Assembly (NCBI GenBank): GCA_037176725.1
Contig: JAZBRS010000035.1
Span: forward strand, 51,718,001-51,782,000
Direction of reading: 5' to 3'
DNA from: Posidonia oceanica
Taxonomy: Eukaryota; Streptophyta; Magnoliopsida; Alismatales; Posidoniaceae
Length of the DNA stretch: 64,000 nucleotides
Part shown: piece by piece, positions 21,117 to 32,633 of the stretch
Numbering within the stretch: position 1 is the stretch's first letter
Layout of the letters: every line of letters starts with the position of its first letter
Notes under the pieces: generated by a model
Databases searched by the model: none
The model's input: the letters and a program-made list of their open reading frames with translations, nothing else
What the model was told of the DNA's origin: nothing
Position numbers and translations under genes: made by a program

Positions 21117-23598
21117 GGGTAGTGGTTAATTCGATTAAAACATGTAAATAAGACATTTTTCTTTCCGTACTCTATTTTCCTTTATTTTATCCTTTATTTA
21201 TCTCTAATATTAAGTTATATTATAAGTAATAAATAATAAATAAATAATGACTGATGAGTATGGACTATACCCAACAACTTAAAAGCACTAAGCGGAATTG
21301 CCAAAATATTACCTAAGGTTCCTAAGCTAAGACCGTAACACCCAGGGAAGGTCCAACCATTGGTTGTAACAACCTAAAGGCATCTTTAGATCCGTGGGAG
21401 TTACATACAATACACCCTTATTAGCATGCCAAAATCTGGAAAGGAACCAAAGACCAAGTCCTAGCCAAAGGAAAGAAAGTTGCATCCTAAATAGAAAAGG
21501 AACTGAACAACTAGGGTAACCTCAACCTTGTCTTGTCTGCACATACACTTGCACGGGAAGGTAAGAGAAAGGCAAGCTTGGAGCAAAGGCTTATGGTACG
21601 AACCGCTTGCTAAATAACTTAGAAAGTGTCCAAAAAAGATGGCAGCAAAAATTGCCCAAACAGAGAGGAAAGAAGGCAGCAAAGAAGCTGTCCAAGTGAG
21701 GAACAAACGAAAAGAGACAGTAAAAGAAACTGTCCAACTAAAAGAGGTCAGCAAAGAGTTGTCCAAAGAGCGGAAAAGGAACACGGCAAAGCTGTCTATG
21801 TGTCTAAAGCATAAATCCTAGAAAGACGCGTTAAGGGCCAAGGAAAGGCAAACAAAACTCAAATCCAAGCCAAAGCCGAAAGCTTACTGTACTTCAAACC
21901 TCCTCCACCTATCTCACTCACAGGCAAGGGGCAGGAAACCCTAGAAGTCTAAGGACTGAGTAAATAAAGGAGACAACGATCAAACTAAGGCTAGTATGAG
22001 GTCCTAAGTTCTCAAAAGATAAGGCATGTTAGAAGGGAAAGTTCTCTCACCCTAGATAATACAAGGCAATGTTGCAAAATTTATAAGGTTATAACTGCAC
22101 TCATCAATCCAAAAATACCAACAAAAATCAGAAAAACCAAAAACACCAAAGAAACCCAAAATTCAAAGAAAAAAAAAATCAGAAAACCTAAAATTCAAAA
22201 AAATAGAAAATCCAAAAACTACCAAAAAATCAAAAAATCCCAAAATACAAAAAAATAGAAAATCCCAAAACACCAAAAAAAATAAAAAAATCAAAAATAA
22301 AAAAAAATAAAAAATCCAAGAAAATCAACCAAAAAGAAGTACCATCCACCCTATATACAAGTGAAAACTTAGTAAGTAGGGAAATTGGAATTAGTCTGGC
22401 TGGTGATGCAACAATCATTTCACCTCGGATTTGGAGATAGTGTCCTACTCAAGCGTGCCGCACGGCTTGGGTGCATTTTCTCAACAAAGACATTGCTTCT
22501 GCAATAATCTTTAGAGCATTTACGGATGACTCACAATCGACATCTACTAGGCTCTGATTTTCCATCTCTCCGCTGAGGCCTGAGACTAATTCCCTCCCCT
22601 TAGTTCCCAAGCATGTTGATTAAGGGATTACTTTATCTCATACACAAGTATAACTTAGTCAATCCCCCTAGGAACTGAGAAAGGTTCACCTGTGATTACT
22701 AACATCTTTTGTTAAGTGTGCAGGTATAAAGCTTACAACATAAATAATGAGCTCACGCCTAAAGGGCTCATATAGTGTGCAAAAGCACACCCACTTTGAC
22801 TAAAAGGCAAACCCCGGTTTGGCAAAGGAAGGGTTCACTCCCTCACCCGGTTCTTTAATCATAGAACTCTTTTATTTGCCAAATCGAGTTATGGGACGAC
22901 GGTCCTTTCCAAAGAGTGCTGGTCACACTCGAAGACGGAAAACACTTGACCACAACAAATTGCATTCATTCATCTTGCATATGTCCATATGATTTGGGAA
23001 TAACCGTACCTTGCCGGCCTAACCTAGCATATGGACCATTCATTGCATCGAATGTTGCATTTGCATTTGTTTGCTTGAATCATGCATCCATGCATTTTCT
23101 CATATCATTGGAAGTGGAGCACGAACGGAGCAATGTTCTTCAAGAGTGTTAGAAATCCTGAGAACATGTGATTCTCCAAGAGACAACCCAGTTCCTACCA
23201 ATCCTTCTATCGATTCCAATCCAAGTAAAATCTCAAATATGACACCACAAGAGCACTCCTTTTTGATTGTGTAAGGGTCTTGCTCCATGATTTCCTCCCT
23301 AGCTTTTGTACATCTCTAAATGGTTGACCTGGTTTTGACATCGGCTGCTCAAATAGCCCCGACTTGACCCCTCCAAGCCTGAGTCTTCAATATGACGGCA
23401 ATTAATCGAACCACCCGGCTGTTCGGTAATCTCCCGACACCGAATCAGTTCACCCTTTCTTCCTTTTTTAATATCTTCCTTCATCCTTTGTGGCGGATTG
23501 TTTGAGATGGAGCTCCCTTTTTAGGAAATGCTTAATGGGACATTTGTTCTTACCTTGGACCCGATCTTGTTCCAAGATCAACTCCAAGGAGGGGCATC
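21117..23598 (+). mobile_element. Element A 3' untranslated region
   Basis: No coding sequence. 21530-21830 (GAAGCTGTCCAA and GAGAGGAAAGAAGGCAGCAA motifs) matches the stretch just after integrase in C (55650-55960), and 22790-23060 matches C's last 250 bases (63750-64000). Between these, A has only an A-rich low-complexity segment (22100-22340) where C has both PMD genes. A short polypurine tract (AAGGAGGGG, 23586-23594) precedes the 3' LTR. Confidence 0.85.
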
Positions 23599-25135
23599 TG
23601 TAGATATCCCATTTTCGCATTTCCCAGAGTTTATAGATAGGAACTTCTAAGGCACCCAGATCACACAACTAAGGCTTAATAACATATTTTTCGGAGTTTT
23701 CATGATCTGCTTAAAAACAATGCTTGATCCTACTTGACTTAAGGTTGTTGGATGTGGCAGAGCTGATGCACTCAGACTCGTGGCAAGTCCAAGTACCTTG
23801 AGCACAGTTTATCCCACTCAAATCCGTGGCAGATCAGAGTCAAAGAAGATGTTTTTATGATTTCATGAGATATCTGAAGTTTCTCAGCCTTTTATCTTGT
23901 TTTCTCTAGGCAAAATCTAAAAGCTAGGGCTAGAAATGATCTGAGCTTACTAGTTGCCAGCTGGGGAGGCAAGTAAGTCAGTTGCCGGCTGGGGAGGCAA
24001 CTAAGTTAGCTGCCACGTTAGGAGGCGACTAACTGTCGTGGGCTAGAAATGATCTAAACTAAGTTAGTTGCCAGCTGGGGAGGCAACTAAGTCAATTGCC
24101 AGCTGGGGAGGCGACTAAGTTAGGCGCCATGTTAGGAGGCGACTAACTGTTGTGGGCTAGAAATGATCTGAACTAAGTTAGTTGCCAGCTGGGGAGGCAA
24201 CTAAGTTAGGCGCCAACTGGGGAGGCAACTAACTATCGTGGGCTCCGTTAACCGAATCGAATGGTTATTTTTGGCGGTTGTGTCCCACGATCTCCTCGAT
24301 AGCTAGGCGCCAACCTAACTGGTGACTAACGGTTATGGAACTGCCACGGTTATTTCCCATGATCCCTTTGACTGCTAGGCGCCAACCTTACCGGCGACTA
24401 ACGATCGTGGCCTCTATCAACCGAATTTCTACGATTTTCCACACGTTTGACTGGGTGGTTGCTAGCCTTAGTCACCTACCCATGCAGCGACTGGCCATTA
24501 CTGCCACTTTTTCTAGAAATTTCTATGTGTTAACCACCCACACCCCTTGGAGTCTATATATAGACCCCGTGGGTCAGTGTTTGAAGGACCGGTCGAAATT
24601 TTAGAGAGAGGCAGAGCCTTGTCAGTTTCGTAAGCCACCTTCAGAGTGCTAGATTTCCAATCTAGAAACTCTATCTCCTATCCTCAAGAGGTCACCAACC
24701 TAAGTATCTATCTTCGATCCCAGAGATCCTGAGCCAAGCCAGAGCTCCGACCGTACCTCCTCTTCTACTCCACTGCAAACAGCACGAGGGTGAAGGGAGT
24801 ATTCTTCCAATCTAATTTCCTCATTTCATATTGCATTCCTTAAAATAGGACCCATAGCATATGCATGCGGGGAACAACCCCCGATTAGTATTAGGTTTAA
24901 TTGCGTATGTTATTTTCTGTCTACTTTTATTAACATTTACTACACTTGAACTAATCTACATCTTTAATTTTCATTTGTTTTGAAGGAAAGGAAATTGCTT
25001 ACATAACATGAAGGAGCTGCTGGACGACATCTTGCCGTCGATCTAGTGATTCGAGTACTCACAGCTTCATCATCTCCCCCCAAGGTGTCTTGTCTACCCA
25101 AAGGTGAGTGGCGATCACAAAAGTTGATGACGTAC
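23599..25135 (+). mobile_element. Element A: 3' LTR, truncated by element B
   Basis: Begins TGTAGATATCCC after the polypurine tract and is collinear with the 5' LTR up to GATGACGTAC (25135). There element B starts, and about 85 bases of the LTR are missing; they should resume with GTAGAGGCACAG beyond the window. CGTAC (25131-25135) is the expected target duplication of B. Confidence 0.92.
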
Positions 25136-27658
25136 TGTTGACACCCTATTTTGATAGGCTGAATTGGTGGATCTCTCTCTGGTGGCTTCTAAACCGACAC
25201 CTAAACCAAACCCAAAATCACACCCATTTTCTAAACCAAAACCACATCAAAACCAACATTTCTTCAACCTAGAAAACTACACAAAAACCCTAGGAAAAGC
25301 AACCTTCATTCAACCTAGAAAACCACTCAAAAATCCTAGAAAACCTAAGTAAAACAATCTTGAAACCCATCTCAAAACCCTAAGCCAAAACTCTTTCAAA
25401 AGCCTAAACCCTAAACCTTCCAAAAACCCTTCAAAATCCCATCTAAACCCATAGAAAATCCTAGATCAAACCTTAGGACAAACCTTAGAAATCCTAGGCC
25501 ACACACTTGCACAAAATCCCTTCAAATTCAGGTCATTATCCTCCCTATCTCTCCTGGTTAACCTTTTCTCTCTCCTGATTATTCTTTTTCTCTCTCTTGA
25601 TTATCCTTTCCTCTTTCCTCACTATTCTCCCCCTCTCATCCTCTCCCTTCTTCTCTAAACTCATCATCAGCCCCATTTAACACTTCTTAAAACAATTAAA
25701 GAGAAAAATCCAATAAGAAAAATAAATCAAACACCTAAAAATAATTCAAAAGAAAATCTAATTAAAAATGAATCAAAACGACCCAAAAACAGTTAAAACT
25801 AATTAAAAACAAACTAAAACAAACTAAAAAACTTAAAAACGATTTAAAACAATTAAAAAACAAATTTCAAGACTTAAAACAATTAAAAAACAAATTTCAA
25901 AACTTAAAGACAATTAAAACAAATCAAAACCCATTAAAAACAATTAAAGAAGCAAACATAAGAAAGACTACTCAAAACCCTTAAAAAACAATCTAAAAAT
26001 CTAATCAAAAACCTTAAAACCATCAAAAGAAAATTAAAACAACTAACAAACTTAAAATCAAAAGAAACAAACCTAAATAATCAAAACAGTTAAAAAACTC
26101 TAAGAAAACAATTAAGAGAAAAATTTAAACAATTAACAATTAAAAAGAAGACAAAAACCTGAGAACAATTAACAATTAAAATTCCATTAAAAAACTTAAA
26201 CAAATTAACAAACCTAAGAACAATTAACAATTAAAATTCAATTAAAAAACTTAAGCAATTAAAATCAAACTTAAAAACAATCAACAATTAAAGTCAAAAG
26301 AGAAAACTTAAACAATTAACAACTAAAAAGAAGACAAATTTAAAAAAACAATTAATAATTAAAATCAAAGGGGAAAGACTTAATCAAATTAAAAAACTTA
26401 AAAACAATTAACAAACTTAAAATTGAAAAGAAAAACTTAAAATCAAAAAACAAACTTAAATCAAGAAGAAAATTTAAACAATTAAAATAATCAGGAAAAG
26501 GCTTAAAAAACTATTGACAAACTTAAAAGAATACTTAAAAAGGCAAACCTAAACATAATTACGTAAAACTCTAAAACAAATCCAACTTAAAAAACCAAAA
26601 TCCAAATTCATTTTTTTTATCTTCTCCTTATTTTTTCCTTTTCTCCTTCCTTCATTTCTTTTTATTTTTCTCCACCAAAGCCCAGCCCACTCCTCTTCTT
26701 CCTCTTCTTTTTTCTTTTTTTCTCTTTTACTATGCTCTTAGCCTGGCCCACTCCTCCTCCTTCTTCCTCTTCTTCTTCTTCTTTCTTCCACCTCCTCTCA
26801 CACCAGAAACGACAGACCTTCTCCCCTCTTTTTTTCAGACCTTCGGTTGACACCATGGACTTCCCGGCCACCCTCCTGACAACCTCCATCACCCACGACC
26901 CATGACCTCCATGCCCTGCCACCCACAGACCTAGACCAAGACCAAGACCCATTCCCTCTCCCCTTGACCAAAAACACAGAGAGAAGAGAGGAGAACAAAA
27001 CCAGATTTCCCACGTTCACGACCCATTTTTTTCACACACAGAAGCCACCCAGCACTCCAGCCTCCCTTGTGCACTTCCAGATCCAAGAACCACCCAGAAT
27101 TCCACCCAGAATCCTCCTCCAAAGCCATTCAGCACCCAACTCTCCAGAGCCAACTTCCCCATTGCCAAACCCACTCCACAGCCCTCCTCTCCTTCCCAAA
27201 ACCTCACCACCTCACTCACTGAACCACCACCTTCATGACCCAATCCTCACATCAACCCCAAACACCCTACAGCCCCTACGAACCACTACAAACACCTAGC
27301 CCACCCAACAGCCTAGAATTCTTCAAAAATCCCACTGCCCTCCAGAAGCCACATCATCCCAGCTAAACCACAACACCACATTCCTGGGAGCTCTAGCAAC
27401 CCAAAACGAGGTCCACCTTGGCCCGGAGAGTAACATATCGCTTTGATGACCTCAGCCCCAACTGCGGCACCCAAAAAATTCCAGATCGCGCTCTAGCCAT
27501 TGCATCCCGCTTCTGAGGCCACCTGGAGCACCGCTCGCACGCGTGCAACCCGCCGGCACCACCCAGCTGCCCTTCCGGCCCTCCGAGCACCGCAGCAACG
27601 AACAGCTGGACTGCCGCGAGCTGCCAACGTCGCTGGCCCTCCTCAGCCTTCACCACAG

Positions 27659-27660
27659 GT
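27659..27660 (+). other. Putative splice donor in LTR B
   Basis: CCACAG|GTAAAT closes the GC-rich block, at the same position as in E and D. A strong acceptor in front of gag (CTTTTTGCAG ending 32491) would define an intron of about 4.8 kb that contains the PBS. Confidence 0.4.
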
Positions 27661-30254
27661 AAATCGATGCACCTCAGTGTTCCTTGGATGCATGCGGTCG
27701 TCTCCAACATTTTAGTTAGATTTTAGCGGCATTAGGCCGATTTTAAAGCCTCGCTGGAGCTAGCGTCTTCCCCGGCGACGTCTGCCACCGCTGTCACTCA
27801 CCGTGCCCTCTGGACTGCCGCACTGCCTCCGCCTACCTTCGGGTTACCCCGTCGTGCATCCAAACCCCCCTTCCCCCCCAGACCTCCTCCGCGCTCTGGA
27901 TCGCCGCGCATCGCCGCTCCTCCACAGCAGCACAGTGGCTGCAGCGTGTGAGGATGACGATGCACTGTTCCTTTATTTTTTTAAAAAAACTTTGAATATA
28001 GTTTAAGGTGTTGCATTGAATTAAACTCTGTTAGTTTTAGATTATTACATTTAGGTCCTGCGTTTGTTTAGAAATCATTTAAATCTGAATAAAAACTTTA
28101 TTACATTGCGTTTATTATCTGTCATTTCTGTTTATTGCATTTTAATCCTTCTGTAGTTCAAATAGTTTTAGTTTCATTTATTTCTAGTCCAGTGCCTTCT
28201 TTTATTTACTTTTAAGTCCTACAGTAGATTAATTTCATTTAAATGTTGGTTTTTATCTTATTACATTGCATTTTACTTCTATAGTTCATTATATTTGCAC
28301 TTAGGTCCTCTGTTGATTTATCATGTCATTTAAATGCACATTTTATCATATTACATTGCATTAGGGTCCTCTGTTCGTTTTAAATTGCATCTAGGTCCAT
28401 CCTCAGTTCATGAAAATCATTTAAATGCACATTTTATCATATCACATTGCATTTTAGTCCCTGTATTTTCTTTATTTGCATATTAGTCCTCCACAGTTCA
28501 TGCCTTTCATTGAATCATCTTTTAAAGCCATATTGCATTACTGAAAAGTCCAGATGTTTGTTCTATTTACATTTTAGTCCTCCTGTGGTTCTCAGAGTTT
28601 TGTGTTTGTTTCTTTTAAGTCACTGACTTTATTTTATTTGCATCTGGGTCTCTCTGTGTTGTGCTGTGAATGTTTTATTTTGTTTTCTTTTTGTAGTTAA
28701 GCCCTATATTTTGTTTTTATTGCACAGGGGTCCTCCCTTTGTATTTTTGTGTCTGTGTGATTTCTTTTTGGCTTTGCGTTTCAGACCACTGATTTTCTTT
28801 ATTTGCAGATGGGTCCTTCCTTTTGTTTTTCAGAGGTTTGGGCTTCCTTTTTGGCCTTGCATTTTGGCCCTGAATTTTGTTTTAATCACATCCAGGTCCT
28901 TCTGAGCTTCAATATGCCCCTCAGGTTTTCTGTTTTTCTTGCAGTTAAGCCCTTAGCTTTGTAAAAGCTTGCATGTAGGTCCTTTCAATGCTTTGTGGTT
29001 TCCATGTGGTTTTCTTCTAGCTTTGCTTTCAAACCTAGAGCCTGTTTAGGTTGCACCCAGGTTTTTGAACTTTGCTATGGCTGTGCATGCTTGATTGTTT
29101 TCTGGACTTGCTGTTTAGTCCTGGTTTTCATGAAAATTGCGCATGGGTCCCTGGGACCATCTTTTGTGCTTTTTAAATGTTTCTTGGCTTGGTTTTTCCT
29201 GTCCAGCTTTTCCAAAGTTGCATGAGGATCCCCTGTAAGTTTTTCTTTTTGGGGATTGCGCCTGTTTGCTGGCTTTGCGTTTTAGTCCATAAGTTTTCTA
29301 AAATTGCATTTAGGTCCTTTTCTTGCATTTTTGCATACATTCATCCTAATTAACATTGCATTTAACCCATGCACCCTTGCATTAGCATTCTTGCTTACAT
29401 TTGCACTCTTTTGCATACATTTAGGGTTAATTTGCACATAAACCCCTACACTTCTCCCTATTTGCACCTAGACCCCATCTTTGCATTTTTTACATGCATT
29501 GCACCCATACATCTTTGCACTTGGCATCTTAGCACACTTTTAAGCACATTTAGCTCCCATGTATGTGGGAGGACCTGTTCTGCACACCCCTTGGACCTTT
29601 TTACACTTAGATCCCTTCTCCTCCCCTGGTTCTTGGATCTTCTGCTTTGAGGCCTGTGTATCTTCCGATCGGACCGCCGGATCTTCGTGACCAAGCTACC
29701 CGAATCATCCTGGTGGAGCGAACTTCCATGCTGACCAAGGTTACCTCAGATCAGGCCTCAGATCTCCAAGGTAAGTCCTTCTGAACCACTGCATAGCACT
29801 TTGTTGCATATCACTTGCATTGCATGTATTGTTTTCGCCCCACGTTTTCCGCGCATGTAGATTAGGACTTCCCCTCTTGCCTATCTATTCTACTTCCTCT
29901 TTTCGCATACTCTTAGTGTCTTTGGGTTGAGTTTTCCTTGGATTCACTACTGATCGTGACCTTCTTTCCCCTTTTCCACGATCCGATTGCACCGCGAGCT
30001 TTGGGCAGCGTGCGAGACAAATCGTGGGACGGTTTAGTGGGAAACAGTCACAGAATAGTGGTGATCCCTCCACTTGCTTTCTTTTCCCTTTGCAGGTCTT
30101 CACATCTGCATTACGTGGTCCTCAAGTGGTGTTTGTTTTTACACTTACACCGCTTGCCTCTTCTTGCTTGTTTTATTTTTCCCTTTTGCATGTTTTTACA
30201 TCTGCATTGTGTGGTTTTACGATGTCTTGTTTCCGCACTTGCATCGCTTGTTTT

Positions 30255-30575
30255 CCTTCGTTTCTTGCACCGTTTTACGTGCCTGCTTTGTTTCCTGTAC
30301 CGTTTTGTGTGCCAGCATCTGTTTTCGCCTGTTTTTGCACTATTTTGCGTGCCCACTTTGTTTCTTGCACCGTTTTGTGTGCCTACTTTGTTTCTTGCGC
30401 TGTTTTGCATGCCTGCTTTGTTTATTGCACTGTTTTGCATGCCCGCTTTGTTTCTTGCACCGTTTTGCATGCCTGCTTTGTTTCTTACACCGTTTTGCGT
30501 GCCCGCTTTGTTTCTTGCACCATTTTGTGTGCCTGCTTTTGTTTCTTGCACCGTTTTGCGTGTTTGCTGTTGTTT
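30255..30575 (+). repeat. 32-bp tandem repeat in LTR B, about ten copies
   Basis: The unit contains TTTCTTGCACCGTTTTG and GTGCCTGCTTTG. All three frames are open, giving overlapping Cys/Phe/Ala-rich frames. Equivalent arrays with other units lie in E and D. Confidence 0.88.
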
Positions 30576-31259
30576 TCCTTTGCATGTCGCTTGCATGTGT
30601 ATGGTTTTACCATTGTTTTGTTTTATCGCCTGCATTTGCATTTAGGGCCGTGATGCTTACTGCCTAGAGTTCTCACGGACCAGGGTTCGCCCGATTTGGA
30701 ACACAGACAGCGTTGCTGAGCACTTAGATTGCACGTTTAATTCCTTGCACGCATTTCATCACCTAGAGCACACCTTTGAGCATCTAATTAGGCATTCATG
30801 GCACTTAGGCATTCAAAGTATGCATTTCGTTGCGTATGCGAGCGTAAGCCTAGAAAGACCGATTCTCGGGCGTGTCGAGGGTGCCTAACACCTTCCTCGC
30901 ACGTAACAGGAGTCCTTGCCCTTTCTCTTGGCCTGCAATGACCATATTGCCCTTATCTTAGGCACGAGTCACATCATTGCATTTCATTGCATCTCATTTC
31001 ATTTGCATTGCATCTTTTGCTTGGTTTTGCGTGTTTATTCATGCATTTCCCCATTTTTCTTTGTCTCCCGACTTAATAGACACGGTGGCGACTCTGATTT
31101 GTCTTATCTTCTTCTTTTCTCCCCTTTTTTTCCTTTTTAAAGTGTTTTCGAGTTAAGTCTTCCTTCTCGGACACAACCGCTAATAGTGAACCTGATTCTG
31201 ATCGGTGCACGCGAGCTCTGGCAGTGTGCATGGACGATCTGAACACCGGGATTACTACA

Positions 31260-32491
31260 GTGGTGACTCCGCTGGGGATTGACAGACTCCGACTTTTGCT
31301 TTTGGCTTTTCGCTCGCTTGCTTTTGCATCTTTGCTTGCCTTTGTGTCTTTGTTTGCCTTATGCCCCTTGCCTTGCTTGCTTGCCTGTCTGCTTTGCCCA
31401 GCGAAGTTGACAGTGGCGATTCCGCTGGGGATACTTGACTCCGGCTTTCGTTTTTGGCTTTCGCTCGCTTGCATTTTGCATCTTTGTTTGCCTTTGTGCC
31501 TTTGTCTGCCTTGTCTGCTTGCTTAGTTCCCTTTAATTGTCTTATTCATTTACTTATCGCACTGCTCTTTAATTATTATCTCAGCATTTATTTACTTTAC
31601 CTGCTTTATTCGCTGTTTTAATTTAAGTACTTCCTTTATTCCAGCATTCCATTACGATGCTTGCGTGATTATCGCTTTAATTCAAGCCTTTTGTCTGATG
31701 CTTGGTTTATTTTACACAAGTATGCTATGTCACTACACTAATGCACATGCTATGCCTTACCTGCCTTTTATTGTGCTGATTGTTTTCCACTTTCACTAAG
31801 CATGCCCACAAACACTTGCACATGCCATGCGCTTGCCTTTTACTTTGTTGTGTGATTGATTGCATGCCATGACTTCCTGTTTCTTTCCCATTCATGCTTA
31901 TGCCATGCCTAGGATAGTAGAAACATGCTTGCTTCCCTCTGCTTAATCTAAAAGCTACAATAAAGCCAAGCAATAACATCTAAGCACAACTAGAGCCAAT
32001 AACTTGCAATTTTTCCCCCTTTGGATAATAAAACGCAAGTAAAAGACTCTAAAGCATTTTGCATGTTTGATTCATTCTAGAAAGCATGCATCCTCTCTTC
32101 TGAGTCCACCTACAGTCTGCGAAGGACGGTCCCGGCTTCTTGTTCCACTACTTTGGCATGGCGCAAGTCAGTCGGTCTGTCCCCCCTTGTCTAAGGGTCG
32201 TGTCGGTGTTAGTGGAGGGTACCACCCATGCTTTGGCAGGGTCGAGGCCACCAATGCACCACCCCGTTACTACCTGAGCTTTGGGCCAGGATTTAGAGAG
32301 GGACCCACTTTTTTCTGACCTGGAGTCTGTCTAAACCCATTACCCATGAGTGCATCCTAGTAGGTCATCTACTTAGGACATGCATGGCGAGAGAGAGCAA
32401 TTTAGGGCTTTCATATGCACGTGTGCCATTCATGCCACTTCTAATAACTCTTTATTGCATTCAACCTCTAATGCCTTTACTCTTTTTGCAG
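31260..32491 (+). mobile_element. Element B leader, with duplicated PBS region and splice acceptor
   Basis: T-rich, non-coding leader homologous to that of E. The segment from the PBS onward is repeated 153 bases later, including CTTTTGCATCTTTGCTTGCC-like sequence after each copy. It ends at CTTTACTCTTTTTGCAG, a textbook acceptor, 142 bases before the gag ATG. The open frame 32067-32318 is not shared with E. Confidence 0.7.
31261..31278 (+). other. Primer-binding site of element B
   Basis: TGGTGACTCCGCTGGGGA follows the LTR after one base and differs from E's PBS at one position. A second copy, TGGCGATTCCGCTGGGGA, lies at 31414-31431 because the first 150 bases of the leader are tandemly duplicated. 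Confidence 0.75.
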
Positions 32492-32633
32492 GTAGGTGCG
32501 GGATCCGCTGCCCGGACCCTGAGCATCCCTCCTCTATCTCTGAGCTACTCGTCACTTCCGGTAGTAGCTCTCCTTTAGGCCTTGCATCTTTGTTTCCTCG
32601 TCGTAGCCTTCCCTCACTTAGACTCAATCAGCG

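Larger units (their letters stand above)
25136..31259 (+). mobile_element. Element B: 5' LTR, 6124 bp
   Basis: Starts TGTTGACACCC and ends GGGATTACTACA, and is homologous block by block to solo LTR D (39347-45384) and to E. Blocks: CCCTAG/telo-box segment (25180-25500), very A-rich stretch (25670-26620), pyrimidine and site II segment (26610-26810), GC-rich block (27390-27980) with a splice donor at 27659, T-rich 'TTGCATTTAGGTCC' block (28000-29560), a conserved segment encoding DSLLIVTFFPLFHDP in one frame, 32-bp repeats (30260-30570), and the conserved 3' end. The frame 29938-30645 (235 residues) is mostly repeat-derived. Confidence 0.9.

Noticed and set aside
29938..30645. 235-residue Cys/Phe-rich protein gene (and similar frames at 13556-14044 and 43949-44839)
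   Set aside because: The frames follow short tandem repeats and several overlapping frames are equally open. The repeat unit differs between copies.
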